DNA from: Thermomicrobiales bacterium
GTDB taxonomy: Bacteria > Chloroflexota > Chloroflexia > Thermomicrobiales > UBA6265
Reading direction: 5' to 3'
NCBI GenBank assembly: GCA_025928535.1
Contig: JAICJJ010000008.1
Coordinates: forward strand, 1 to 17,284
Length of the DNA stretch: 17,284 nt
Positions 8,288-15,744 of this stretch are shown here, piece by piece; position 1 is the first letter of the stretch, and each line of letters opens with the position of its first letter. The translations under genes and the position numbers were made by a program. The notes under the pieces were generated by a model, which worked only from the letters and a program-made list of their open reading frames with translations, was not told the origin of the DNA and made no database searches.

Positions 8288-9028
8288 TTGGACGGCGCGT
8301 TGGTTGGGGCGACGGCGGTCGTCTTTGCGGGCGGGGTCGTGTCGGGGCTGGCCGGGTTCGGCTTCGCCCTCGTCGCGGTGCCCCCGCTGCTGCTGATCTT
8401 CGACCCACCGACCGTGGTGACGGCGAGCATCCTCCTGTCGATCCTGAGCGGATGGGTCGTGTTGCCCGGACACTGGCATGAAATTAAGAGCGGAACGATC
8501 TTCCGGCTGACGCCGTGGGCGCTGCTCGGCCTTGCGCCTGGCGTCGCCCTGATCAAGACTCTGGCGCCGGACGCGATCAAACTTCTGTCGGGTCTTGTCG
8601 TGGCGGCGCTGGCGGCCGCCACCGCTGCGGGCTGGCGGCCGCCGGGCGCCCATTCGTCAGTTGCCACGGCGGTGGCGGGCGCGACGAGCGGGATGCTCAA
8701 CGCCAGCATCGGCATGGCCGGACCGCCGGTGGTGCTGCTGTTCGCCGCGCGCGACTTCGATATGCACGCCTTCCGGACGAGCATCGTCGTCTATTTTCTC
8801 GTCGTCGACGTGGCGGGGATCGGCTTGCTCGTCTGGCAGGGCGTCATCGGCTGGGGCGAGGTGTCGATCGCGCTCTGGCTCCTGCCGGGGGCGCTGGTTG
8901 GTGGGGTGGTCGGCCGCCGGCTGGTCACGCGCGTGTCGGCGCCGGCGTTTCGCCGCACGGTTCTCGCCATGTTGCTGCTGACCGGAGTCGTCGGCGCGGC
9001 CAATGGAGCGATCGGTCTTTTACGGTGA
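8288..9028 (+). CDS. TSUP family permease (TauE/SafE-like)
   Basis: A 246-residue membrane protein with about eight helices in two repeats. Each half begins with a Gly-rich segment: SGLAGFGFALVAVPPLLL near the N-terminus and SGMLNASIGMAGPPVVLLF in the middle, the pattern of the sulfite/organosulfonate exporter (TauE/SafE, formerly DUF81) family. Members move sulfite, sulfoacetate, 2-oxo acids and related anions; the substrate cannot be read from the sequence. It starts with TTG 8288, supported by GGGAG (8276-8280) 7 nt upstream and the lack of an ATG or GTG in a suitable place. It follows the MFS gene by 42 bp. The aminotransferase behind it has its own promoter, so these two need not be functionally linked. 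Confidence 0.85.
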   Translation: MDGALVGATAVVFAGGVVSGLAGFGFALVAVPPLLLIFDPPTVVTASILLSILSGWVVLPGHWHEIKSGTIFRLTPWALLGLAPGVALIKTLAPDAIKLLSGLVVAALAAATAAGWRPPGAHSSVATAVAGATSGMLNASIGMAGPPVVLLFAARDFDMHAFRTSIVVYFLVVDVAGIGLLVWQGVIGWGEVSIALWLLPGALVGGVVGRRLVTRVSAPAFRRTVLAMLLLTGVVGAANGAIGLLR

Positions 9029-9040
9029 GGGCAATCCCGT

Positions 9041-9069
9041 TTGACCGTGGCCGCCGCCGCTGCTAGCCT
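9041..9069 (+). promoter_or_regulatory. Housekeeping-type promoter for the aminotransferase
   Basis: TTGACC (9041-9046) and TAGCCT (9064-9069) are separated by exactly 17 bp, giving a near-consensus -35 and a GC-tolerant -10. Transcription would start near 9076, about 25 nt before the ATG at 9101 and just ahead of the GAGGGAGG ribosome site at 9082-9089. It starts 12 bp after the TSUP stop codon. This also argues against the longer reading frame from 9041. Confidence 0.6.
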
Positions 9070-9100
9070 GCGGCGGCGATCGAGGGAGGCGCAGACAGGC

Positions 9101-10285
9101 ATGGACCGGCACGCGGCGGAACGGATTCGGCGCTTCGGCACGTCGGTGTTCACCGAGATGAGCCGGCTCGCCCAGCAGCACGACGCGGTCAATCTCGGAC
9201 AGGGGTTTCCCGATTTTTCCGGTCCCGATTTCGTGATGGACGCTGCCAAGACCGCCATCGACGCCGGCCTCAATCAGTACGCGCCGTCGCACGGAACGCC
9301 CCGGCTGCGGGCCGCGATCGCCGCCGGCTGGCGCCAGGAGCACGGCCGCGCGATCGATCCGGACGCCGAAGTGACAGTCACCAGCGGCGCGACCGAAGCG
9401 ATCTTCGACGCGATCCAGGCGTTCCTTGGCCCGGGCGACGAATTGATCGTCTTCGAGCCCTTTTACGATTCGTATCTGCCGAGCGCCGTGCTCGCTGGCG
9501 CCACGTTGCGGCCGGTGACGCTGCGGCCGCCGGACTGGCGGTTCGACCCGGACGAGTTGCGCGCCGCCGCCACGCCCCGGACGCGGGCGATCTTGCTCAA
9601 CACGCCCCACAACCCGACCGGCAAGGTTTTCTCACGGGACGAGTTGGCGCAGATCGCCGCGCTCTGTCAGGAGCGTGCTCTCGTCGCCATCACCGACGAG
9701 GTCTACGACAAGATCGTCTTCGACGACGCGACCCATGTGCCGCTGGCGACCTTGCCCGGCATGTGGGAACGGACGCTGACGATCAATTCGACCGGCAAGA
9801 CCTTTTCGCTGACCGGCTGGAAAATCGGGTTCGCGGTCGGCCCGGCGCCGCTCAACGCCGCGTTGCGCGCGGTCCATCAATTCGTCACCTTCGCGTCCGC
9901 GACGCCGTTTCAGGACGCGGTCGCCGCCGGCATGGAACAGGCCGTCGCGCTCGGCTACTACGCGCAGTTGCGGGCGGACTACGTTGTGCGGCGCGATCGT
10001 CTGCGCGACGCGCTCGACGGCGCCGGGCTGCGCACGTTGCCCATCGGCGGCAGTTATTTCCTGATGGCCGACATCGAGCCGTTCGGGTTCGCCGACGACG
10101 TCGCGTTTTGTCGGGCGCTGACCGAGGACGTCGGCGTGGCAGCGGTGCCGCCTTCGGCGTTCTACCTCGACCCGGCGCGGGCGCCGCAACTGGCGCGGTT
10201 TTGCTTCGCCAAACGAGCCGACACGCTCGATCGGGCGGCGGAGCGGCTGGCGCGTCTCCGGCACGCGGCGCTGGCGCCGCGGTAA
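9101..10285 (+). CDS. PLP-dependent class I aminotransferase (KAT/GTK/YbdL-like)
   Basis: A 394-residue cytosolic fold-type I enzyme. NLGQGFPDF (31-39) is characteristic of the kynurenine aminotransferase / glutamine transaminase K / methionine aminotransferase (YbdL) / DapC-like branch. PLP-site residues are in place: N171 (NTPHNPTG), D199 and Y202 (DEVYD), the Schiff-base lysine K233 (STGKTFSLTGWKIGF) and the carboxylate-binding R366 near the C-terminus. Length is normal. The amino donor cannot be fixed: methionine, glutamine, aromatic amino acids or succinyl-diaminopimelate are all known in this branch. The start is ATG 9101, preceded by GAGGGAGG (9082-9089) with 11 nt spacing; the upstream promoter overlaps the N-terminus of the longer frame, which rules that start out. 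Confidence 0.9.
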   Translation: MDRHAAERIRRFGTSVFTEMSRLAQQHDAVNLGQGFPDFSGPDFVMDAAKTAIDAGLNQYAPSHGTPRLRAAIAAGWRQEHGRAIDPDAEVTVTSGATEAIFDAIQAFLGPGDELIVFEPFYDSYLPSAVLAGATLRPVTLRPPDWRFDPDELRAAATPRTRAILLNTPHNPTGKVFSRDELAQIAALCQERALVAITDEVYDKIVFDDATHVPLATLPGMWERTLTINSTGKTFSLTGWKIGFAVGPAPLNAALRAVHQFVTFASATPFQDAVAAGMEQAVALGYYAQLRADYVVRRDRLRDALDGAGLRTLPIGGSYFLMADIEPFGFADDVAFCRALTEDVGVAAVPPSAFYLDPARAPQLARFCFAKRADTLDRAAERLARLRHAALAPR

Positions 10286-10357
10286 TTCTGTCGCGTCAGC
10301 GGCATCGGAACCAGCGACGAACAGGCTGCCCGTTTTCCTCATCCGGGTCGGGCCGGC

Positions 10358-10386
10358 TCGACAACGGCCGGCGCGATCGCTACGAT
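10358..10386 (+). promoter_or_regulatory. Promoter for the methyltransferase gene
   Basis: TCGACA (10358-10363) and TACGAT (10381-10386) are 17 bp apart, matching the bacterial consensus at 5 of 6 and 4 of 6 positions. Transcription would begin near 10393, leaving a leader of about 150 nt before the ATG at 10544, which is unusually long for this window. Confidence 0.5.
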
Positions 10387-10392
10387 CCCCGC

Positions 10393-10543
10393 GGACGGCG
10401 TTGACGCTTGCAGCGGCCGAAGCCGGCGCAAGCCCGACCGGGGGCGGCTGTCTTCGTTGGCGGATTGACGCCATCGCGGCGGTCCGCCGTGGCTGCGCCC
10501 CGCCGGCCTCCTGAGAGGCCGGGCACGTGGAAGGCCAGATCCG
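10393..10543 (+). other. Hairpin-rich 5' leader of the methyltransferase gene
   Basis: The leader predicted from the promoter at 10358-10386 has three local inverted repeats: TGGCG-gattga-CGCCA (10458-10473), CGGC-ggtcc-GCCG (10477-10489) and the strong CCGGCCTC-ctga-GAGGCCGG (10503-10522, 8 bp stem, 4-nt loop). The last ends 6 nt before the GGAAGG ribosome site (10529-10534). There is no T-run, so it is not an ordinary terminator. I compared it by eye with known SAM, SAH, cobalamin and glycine riboswitch cores and recognise none. Confidence 0.3.
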
Positions 10544-11404
10544 ATGGATCCCGCAGCGCCTTCGCCGTTGACTCAGCAGGAACGCGTCACCTCGTTTTTT
10601 CAGAGCCGGTCGGATTGGTGGTCGGAGATCTACGCTGGTCGTGATGTCGCGGCCGAACTGTATCGGGCGCGGCAGGCGGCCGTGCTGGCGTGGGTGGACG
10701 ATCCGATCCCGTCGATGGAGCCTCGCGCGCTCGAGATCGGTTGCGGCGCCGGCTTTCTCGCCGTCGCGCTGGCCCAGCGCGGATACCGCGTGACGGCGAT
10801 CGACGCCAGCGCGGCGATGGTCGAGTCGACACGCCAGCACGCCGTGGAGGTCGGCGTTGGCGAGCGGCTGGCGGCCATGGTCGCCGACGTCCATGCCCTG
10901 CCGGATGCCGATGGGTCGTACGATGTCGTGGTCGCGCTCGGCGTCCTCCCGTGGCTGGCCGATCCGGAACAGGCCCTGCGGGAGATCGAGCGGGTGACGC
11001 GCCCGAACGGCGCCGTCATCCTGACGACCGACAATTCCACGGCATTGGTCCACCTGCTCGATCCCCGGCTGCACCCCGCGCTGCGGCCCCTCAAGCGGCG
11101 GCTGCGGCCGTTGCTCGAGCGGCGGGGGTTGCGGCCGACGCCGACGCTGGCGTACTACCCTCGCCGCGTCGTCGATGCGGCGCTGGCGTGCGCCGGGCTG
11201 CGCAAGCGGCGGGGCCGGACGATCGGCTTCGGGCCGTTCACGCTGGGGGGACGACCGGTCGTGCCGACGCCCCTCGGGCTCGCGCTCCATGACCGTCTTC
11301 AGCGCCTCGCCGATCGAAACGTGCCGGTCGTGCGTTCGCTCGGCATCGAATACCTGGTTTTGGCCACGCCTGCGTCTGGCCGACGCGTCGGCGGTGAGTG
11401 CTGA
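10544..11404 (+). CDS. Class I SAM-dependent methyltransferase, substrate unknown
   Basis: A 286-residue protein with a Rossmann methyltransferase domain at about 55-165. Motif I is LEIGCGAG (63-70), the acidic residue binding the SAM ribose is D87 in VTAIDAS, D115 follows in MVADVHALP, and motif IV is SYDVVVALGVLPWL (125-138). The N-terminal segment FFQSRSDWWSEIY and the C-terminal half (an Arg-rich stretch at about 181-198, then FGPFTLGGRPVVPTPLG and a final helix pair) resemble methyltransferases that often sit near glycan or lipid synthesis genes. This is memory-based and does not fix a substrate. No membrane segment is evident. The start is ATG 10544 with GGAAGG (10529-10534) 9 nt upstream. 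It has its own promoter and is followed 111 nt later by the S8 protease gene, with a strong hairpin between them. Confidence 0.82.
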   Translation: MDPAAPSPLTQQERVTSFFQSRSDWWSEIYAGRDVAAELYRARQAAVLAWVDDPIPSMEPRALEIGCGAGFLAVALAQRGYRVTAIDASAAMVESTRQHAVEVGVGERLAAMVADVHALPDADGSYDVVVALGVLPWLADPEQALREIERVTRPNGAVILTTDNSTALVHLLDPRLHPALRPLKRRLRPLLERRGLRPTPTLAYYPRRVVDAALACAGLRKRRGRTIGFGPFTLGGRPVVPTPLGLALHDRLQRLADRNVPVVRSLGIEYLVLATPASGRRVGGEC

Positions 11405-11460
11405 ATGGCTGAATGACTGCGTTTTAGTTGGGCCGGCGCCGAGACGCGGTCGCACGCGCC

Positions 11461-11485
11461 GTGCGTCCGCCAAGTGCGGACGCGC
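11461..11485 (+). terminator. Strong hairpin between methyltransferase and protease genes
   Basis: GCGTCCGC (11463-11470) and GCGGACGC (11476-11483) form a perfect 8-bp stem around CAAGT; one G-T and one further G-C pair extend it to 10 bp. It lies 56 nt after the methyltransferase stop and 30 nt before the protease start. It lacks a T-run, so it could be a factor-assisted terminator, a transcript 3'-end stabiliser or a leader structure of the protease mRNA. Confidence 0.35.
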
Positions 11486-11515
11486 CATCGTTGGCATCGT
11501 GAGAAGGCTGTGAGC

Positions 11516-12706
11516 ATGCGCCTGAGACTGGCGGCGCTGGTCGCGCTCGTTCTGGTTCTCCCGATTGCGTCGGGTGTGGCCGCGCCGAAGCCGAGTGCGG
11601 CCGGCGATTACATTGTCGTGCTCCGCGGCGGTTCCCAGCAGGGCGCGCGCGCGAAGGCGGTCGATGCGGCCAGCAGCGATCTGAGCCGGCTGCATGGCCT
11701 CCAGGTCACCAACGTTTATCACCGCGTGCTGCAGGGGTTCGCCGCGCATGTTCCGGCCGGCGAGGTCGATCGCTTGCGGGCCGATCCCCGCGTCGCCTCG
11801 GTCGAGCCGGACCTGCCGGGCGAGTTTTTCGGCCAGACTTTGCCGACCGGCGTCGACCGGATCGGAGCCGATTCGCAGACGGAAGGAACGCCGCCGACCA
11901 AAGCCGGGCGGCCGGTCGCGGTGCTCGACAGCGGCATCGATCCGCACCATCCCGATCTCCACGTCGTCGGCGGCTACAACTGCACCTCGCGCAATCGCAA
12001 GAGTTGGCACGACGTTTACGGCCACGGCACGCATGTTTCCGGGATCATCGGCGCGCGGAACAATGGCTTCGGCGTGGTCGGCGTCGCGCCGGGCACGCCG
12101 CTCTGGGCGATCAAGGTCGGCAACGACCAAGGCAACATCATGGAATCGTGGGTCATTTGCGGGCTCGACTGGGTCGCCAAACACGCCAAAGCCAAAGGGA
12201 TCGTGGTCGCCAACATGAGCATGGGCGGCTACCCGTCGGCGGACGATCCACACGACTGCGCGAGCAGCGCGTTGCACACGGCGATCTGCAACGCGGCGAA
12301 GCACGTACCCCTCGTGGTCGCGGCTGGCAACAGTCACGATGACGCGCTCAACTACTGGCCGGGCAAATACGATCAGGTCATCACCGTCTCGGCCCTCGCC
12401 GACTCCGACGGCTGCGCCGGCGGCCATGGCCCCGCCACCAGCGCCGGACCGGACGACACCTTCGCCTCGTTCAGCAACTACGGACCGGCCATCGACGTCG
12501 CCGCGCCCGGCGTCGACATCCTCTCGACGTTGCCGGGCGGGAAGTACGGCTACTGGAGCGGGACGAGCATGGCGGCCCCCCATGTCACCGGCGCGATCGC
12601 GCTCGGCTGGAACGGCCTGAAGGACCCGAGTCACATTCCCAACGACCCCGACGGCATCGACGAGGGCGTGCTCCTCCTCAGCAACCACACGGCCTGCCGC
12701 AGTTGA
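11516..12706 (+). CDS. Secreted subtilisin-like serine protease (S8 family)
   Basis: A 396-residue preproenzyme. A Sec signal peptide covers about 1-23 (hydrophobic LAALVALVLVLPIASG, probable cut after VAA). An I9-type inhibitor/chaperone propeptide spans about 31-98 (DYIVVLRGG ... GFAAHVPAGEVDRL ... VASVEPD). The catalytic domain has D138 (VLDSGID), H170 (GHGTHVSG), the oxyanion N272 (AAGNS) and S351 (GTSMAAPH), so it should be active once the propeptide is removed. There is no C-terminal anchor or accessory domain; the chain stops shortly after the catalytic core, and several Cys residues (C156, C215, C248, C258, C300, C394) could form disulfides. The start is ATG 11516, with GAGAAGG (11501-11507) 8 nt upstream; a longer frame from 11474 would spoil the signal peptide. 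It is a general extracellular protease of unknown target. Confidence 0.93.
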   Translation: MRLRLAALVALVLVLPIASGVAAPKPSAAGDYIVVLRGGSQQGARAKAVDAASSDLSRLHGLQVTNVYHRVLQGFAAHVPAGEVDRLRADPRVASVEPDLPGEFFGQTLPTGVDRIGADSQTEGTPPTKAGRPVAVLDSGIDPHHPDLHVVGGYNCTSRNRKSWHDVYGHGTHVSGIIGARNNGFGVVGVAPGTPLWAIKVGNDQGNIMESWVICGLDWVAKHAKAKGIVVANMSMGGYPSADDPHDCASSALHTAICNAAKHVPLVVAAGNSHDDALNYWPGKYDQVITVSALADSDGCAGGHGPATSAGPDDTFASFSNYGPAIDVAAPGVDILSTLPGGKYGYWSGTSMAAPHVTGAIALGWNGLKDPSHIPNDPDGIDEGVLLLSNHTACRS

Positions 12707-12812
12707 CGTGTGAAACGGCCTGAATTGCGCCAGCCGACCGGCGCGATGAGCGCTTCGGCGCCAGATCGAAGCCCAATCGGCTTGACTCCGGTCGCACTCA
12801 AAACGCCAACCA
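12707..12812. other. Convergent 3' region after the protease gene
   Basis: The stretch lies between the protease stop and the palindromic repeat. It contains only weak short inverted repeats (GCGCC/GGCGC at 12727-12744, AAGCC/GGCTT at 12769-12783) and no T-run, so no intrinsic terminator can be called. No reading frame here looks coding. Confidence 0.4.
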
Positions 12813-12921
12813 CCGTCCATCGTCATCCTGACGAAGGATGGATCTCGACGCCTCGACCGCGCGTTTCGACGGACCGAGATGCTTCGGCTGCGGCCTCAGC
12901 ATGACGGATGACGCTGGACGG
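12813..12921. repeat. Dispersed palindromic repeat, copy 1
   Basis: An imperfect palindrome whose outer arms match at 15 of 16 positions: CCGTCCATCGTCATCC (12813-12828) against the reverse complement of GGATGACGCTGGACGG (12906-12921). Within it, CGTCATCCTGA (12821-12831) and TCAGCATGACG (12896-12906) are the same terminal motifs found in copy 2 at 16054-16131. The centre holds CGAAGGAT and CGAGATGCTTCG, again shared. It sits between the convergent protease and channel genes, ending 5 nt from the channel's stop codon. It resembles REP-type elements seen at gene ends in GC-rich bacteria; a role in ending or stabilising transcripts is possible. Confidence 0.65.
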
Positions 12922-12926
12922 ACGGC

Positions 12927-14123
12927 TCAGCGCGCGTTGTCGGCGGTGGGATCATTTTCCCGGTTCGCGAGGGCGCGGACGACGTCGCTTGGGTCCTGCT
13001 GCCAGGCGGTCGTTTGCCAGTCGTCGTCGGCGTCGGGCTCCGGAATCCACGGAGGCAGGGTCAGCGCGAGGAGCGCGGCCAGCGCCGCGACGTACGGCTC
13101 GTACAGGCCCCGGATCGCCGCGAGGCGGCGCGTCGCCTCTTCGGAGGCGTCGAGGCGCAAGCCGTGCTCTTCCAGCCAGCAGCGAAGACGCGCCAATTCC
13201 TCCGGCGGCAAGCGATCGTCGCTGTGCAGGCAAGGCGGCGCGTTCAGGATTTGACAGAGATCCCCGGCGACATGTCGCGCCATGGCGAACGTCAGCCGCG
13301 CTTGCCGCGTCGGCAGGCGGCGCCCGTCGACGTCAGCGATGCCGACCTGCGCCAACGCGCTGACATCGAGCATCACGACGAGCGCGGCCAACCACGATTG
13401 CCGCGCATGCTGCGAGCGGAAAAACGCCAGGATCGGGTACGACAGGTGCGATTCGAGCAATTCCGCCGCCCAGACTTCCCAATCGCGCAGTTGCGCCTCG
13501 AGCGCATCGTGATCGCCGTCCGCGCGGGCGAGCAGACCGACCGCGGTCGGCGGCGAGCCGGCGCGGGCGTCGAGCACGGTGATGGCGGCTTCGCGGCGGG
13601 CGGCGGCAGAAAAGATGGTCGGCAAGTAGCCGATGACGACCGCGAGAAAGGCGAAGCCGGTGCCTCCTTCGACGACGGAAGCGGCGCGCCCGATGGCGCT
13701 GGCCGGGGTCAGGTCGCCGTACCCGACCGTGAAAAAGGTCGTGCCGCTCATGTAGAGCATCGAGCCGAAGTTCTGGTCGAGCGCGCCATGCGTCGGCAGC
13801 CGGTCGCCCCATTCCATGAGCGCGAAGCCGGTTATCAGGCCAGTCGCCCAGAGTCCGACCAGAATGAGCAGCGCGAGCGGCCCGAACAGACCCAGAAACT
13901 CGCCTTGCCGCCCGACGCCCTCGCGCCCGACCGTGGGCCTCAGGTGCCACGCCAACCACGTCCAGGCGCGCCACCCGCCGAGGAAAAGCAAACGCGACGG
14001 ACCGAACCGCTGGCTCACCCGGCGCGGCAAGACGATGGTGGCGAAGGCGTCGCCGAGCACCGTCACGACGAGCAACAGCCCCGCGATCAGGGCGACGACG
14101 CGAATGATTTCGTCCACGGCCAC
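12927..14123 (-). CDS. Potassium channel with TVGYGD filter and large cytosolic C-terminal domain
   Basis: A 398-residue membrane protein. A first helix lies at about 7-31. A standard pore module follows: outer helix at about 79-102, pore helix near 119-131, selectivity filter T132-V-G-Y-G-D137 and inner helix at about 147-171. This predicts a K+-selective tetrameric channel. The cytosolic part (about 172-398) is helical, with segments such as ESHLSYPILAFFRSQH, and shows no RCK/TrkA-N GxGxxG nucleotide site; similar tails are known in bacterial channels of about 400 residues, with undefined function. The C-terminus is acidic (EPDADDDW). It starts with GTG 14123 (GTG 14117 also possible), with a weak GAG-containing ribosome site. 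It follows the decarboxylase gene by 73 bp on the same strand and may be cotranscribed with it. Confidence 0.85.
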   Translation of the reverse strand: MAVDEIIRVVALIAGLLLVVTVLGDAFATIVLPRRVSQRFGPSRLLFLGGWRAWTWLAWHLRPTVGREGVGRQGEFLGLFGPLALLILVGLWATGLITGFALMEWGDRLPTHGALDQNFGSMLYMSGTTFFTVGYGDLTPASAIGRAASVVEGGTGFAFLAVVIGYLPTIFSAAARREAAITVLDARAGSPPTAVGLLARADGDHDALEAQLRDWEVWAAELLESHLSYPILAFFRSQHARQSWLAALVVMLDVSALAQVGIADVDGRRLPTRQARLTFAMARHVAGDLCQILNAPPCLHSDDRLPPEELARLRCWLEEHGLRLDASEEATRRLAAIRGLYEPYVAALAALLALTLPPWIPEPDADDDWQTTAWQQDPSDVVRALANRENDPTADNAR

Positions 14124-14172
14124 GTCCGACTCAAAACGTGTTTGATGCGGTACGAGCGGCGCTTACGCGAAC

Positions 14173-14186
14173 GTCGCCGGCGCGAC
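14173..14186 (-). other. Small hairpin after the decarboxylase gene
   Basis: On the minus strand, GTCGC-gccg-GCGAC forms a 5-bp stem beginning about 10 nt after the decarboxylase stop codon, within the 73-bp gap before the channel gene. Without a T-run it is at most a weak pause or processing site. Confidence 0.2.
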
Positions 14187-14196
14187 GGACGCGTGT

Positions 14197-15744
14197 TCAG
14201 CGGCGCGCCGAAGCGCCGGCTCCATCATCGACGATGCGAATGGTCTCCAGCGCCTGATCGACCGGCCCGGACAAGTACATCCCGTTCGCCGCGCCGGCTT
14301 CCAGATAGGCGATCTTTTCGGCGGAAATGATGTCGCCGGGCGCCAGAACCGGAATGCCCGGCGGATACGGGATGACCAGTTCGGCCGAGATTTCGCCGAC
14401 GGCGTCAGCCGGCGCGACGGCCCGGGCCGGAGCGAAAAACGCTTCCCGCGGCGACATGGCCTGCTTGCCCGGCGCGATAGCCGCTCCCGACGAGCGCAGA
14501 TCGGCCCCGACCGGCCGGACCCCGCTCCGATGTTCAGCGGCGATGGCGGCGAACGCGGCGACGAGGCGGTCGATGCGCTCCGGCGTGTCGGCGATCGTGA
14601 CCAGGCAGACGACGCCGACGAGATCGCTCATTTCCGGGCCGACGCCGAACCGTTCCCGCAGCAGCGATTCCGCGTCGAAGCCGGTCAAGCCGAGGCCATT
14701 GACGTCGATCACCAGTTTCGTCAGGTCGAAACCGGGCGCGCCGAGTTCCTCTCCTCCAAGGACGCCGATCCCTGGAATGGCGCGCAACCGGCGGCGCGCG
14801 TCGGCGGCGAGTTCGATCGCGCGATCGAGCAACGCTTCGCCGTGGAGGGCCATCTGCCGGCGCGCCCCGTCGATGGACGCCAGGATCGGCACCGAGGGAC
14901 TGGTCGTCACGACCATGCCGACGGCGGTTGTGATCTTGCCGGCATCGACGCGCGGTCCCTGCGTATTGAGCAGCGCCGCCTGGGTCAGGCTACCGAGCAT
15001 CTTGTGGGCGCTTGTCACCGCGCCGTCGACGCCGCTCGCCATCGCCGATTGGGGAAGCGCCGGGTGGAAATGAAAATGGGGTCCCCACGCTTCATCGACA
15101 TACACCGGAATCCCGCGGGCGTGCGCCACGTCGACGATGCTGGTCAGATCGGACGCCACGCCGCAGTACGACGGGCTGACGAGCGCGACCAGCCGCGCGT
15201 CGGGATGGTCGTCGAGGGCGGCGGCGACATCGGCCGGGGCGATCCCCATGCCGACGTTGAGTTCCGGGTGGAGGCGCGGCGCGACATAGATCGGGATGGC
15301 GCCGGTCAGAATCAGCGCGACGAGAAGCGATTTGTGCAGGTCGCGGGCGACGACGACCTTGTCGCCGGGACGGATCGTCGCCAGCAGGTAGGCGTGATTG
15401 CCGGCCGACGAACCGTTGACGAGAAAGAACGTGCGATCGGCGCCCCACGCCGCCGCCGCCAGCCGCTCCGCGGCTCGCAAGGTCTGGCCCTTGTAGTGGG
15501 TGTCGTCGACGCCGCCGCCGAGGGGGACATCGTTGGCGAACAGGGTTTCGCCGAATCGCTCGCGCAATTCCGCATCGAGTCCGAGGCCGAGTTTGTGGCC
15601 GGGCGTCGAAAATGGCGCGATGTCCAAATCGTGATAGCGCTGGATGCCCGCCAGCAGCGGCGCCCGATGCTGGTCGCGCGATTTCTCGCGCTGCGCCTGG
15701 TCCGCCTGCGTCGCCGTTCCGATTCCGCTCGTCATGTTCGCCAT
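14197..15744 (-). CDS. Orn/Lys/Arg-type PLP decarboxylase (SpeA-like)
   Basis: A 515-residue cytosolic fold-type I decarboxylase, producing a polyamine or its precursor (agmatine from arginine, cadaverine from lysine or putrescine from ornithine). The hallmark DIAPFSTPGHK is at 41-51, the PLP phosphate region NGSSAGNHA at 110-118, the pyridine-nitrogen aspartate D217 in VDEAWG, and the Schiff-base lysine K248 in SAHKMLGSLTQ. A C-terminal domain (about 400-500) with ELVIPYPPGIPVLAPGD is also typical of the family. The length fits the short Bacillus SpeA-like or lysine decarboxylase-like form rather than the ~700-750-residue inducible enzymes; the substrate cannot be fixed. The start is ATG 15744 with GGGAG 4 nt upstream; ATG 15735 is the alternative. 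The neighbouring ligase and the downstream channel are on the same strand. Confidence 0.9.
   Translation of the reverse strand: MANMTSGIGTATQADQAQREKSRDQHRAPLLAGIQRYHDLDIAPFSTPGHKLGLGLDAELRERFGETLFANDVPLGGGVDDTHYKGQTLRAAERLAAAAWGADRTFFLVNGSSAGNHAYLLATIRPGDKVVVARDLHKSLLVALILTGAIPIYVAPRLHPELNVGMGIAPADVAAALDDHPDARLVALVSPSYCGVASDLTSIVDVAHARGIPVYVDEAWGPHFHFHPALPQSAMASGVDGAVTSAHKMLGSLTQAALLNTQGPRVDAGKITTAVGMVVTTSPSVPILASIDGARRQMALHGEALLDRAIELAADARRRLRAIPGIGVLGGEELGAPGFDLTKLVIDVNGLGLTGFDAESLLRERFGVGPEMSDLVGVVCLVTIADTPERIDRLVAAFAAIAAEHRSGVRPVGADLRSSGAAIAPGKQAMSPREAFFAPARAVAPADAVGEISAELVIPYPPGIPVLAPGDIISAEKIAYLEAGAANGMYLSGPVDQALETIRIVDDGAGASARR

Noticed and set aside
6185..8653. 822-codon minus-strand frame across the mutase end, MFS and TSUP genes
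   Set aside because: It is antisense to three recognisable genes and is mostly Arg/Asp/Glu/Gly low-complexity sequence, typical of a shadow frame.
9632..12826. 1064-codon minus-strand frame
   Set aside because: It runs opposite the aminotransferase, methyltransferase and S8 protease, all with clear motifs, and has no recognisable domain of its own.
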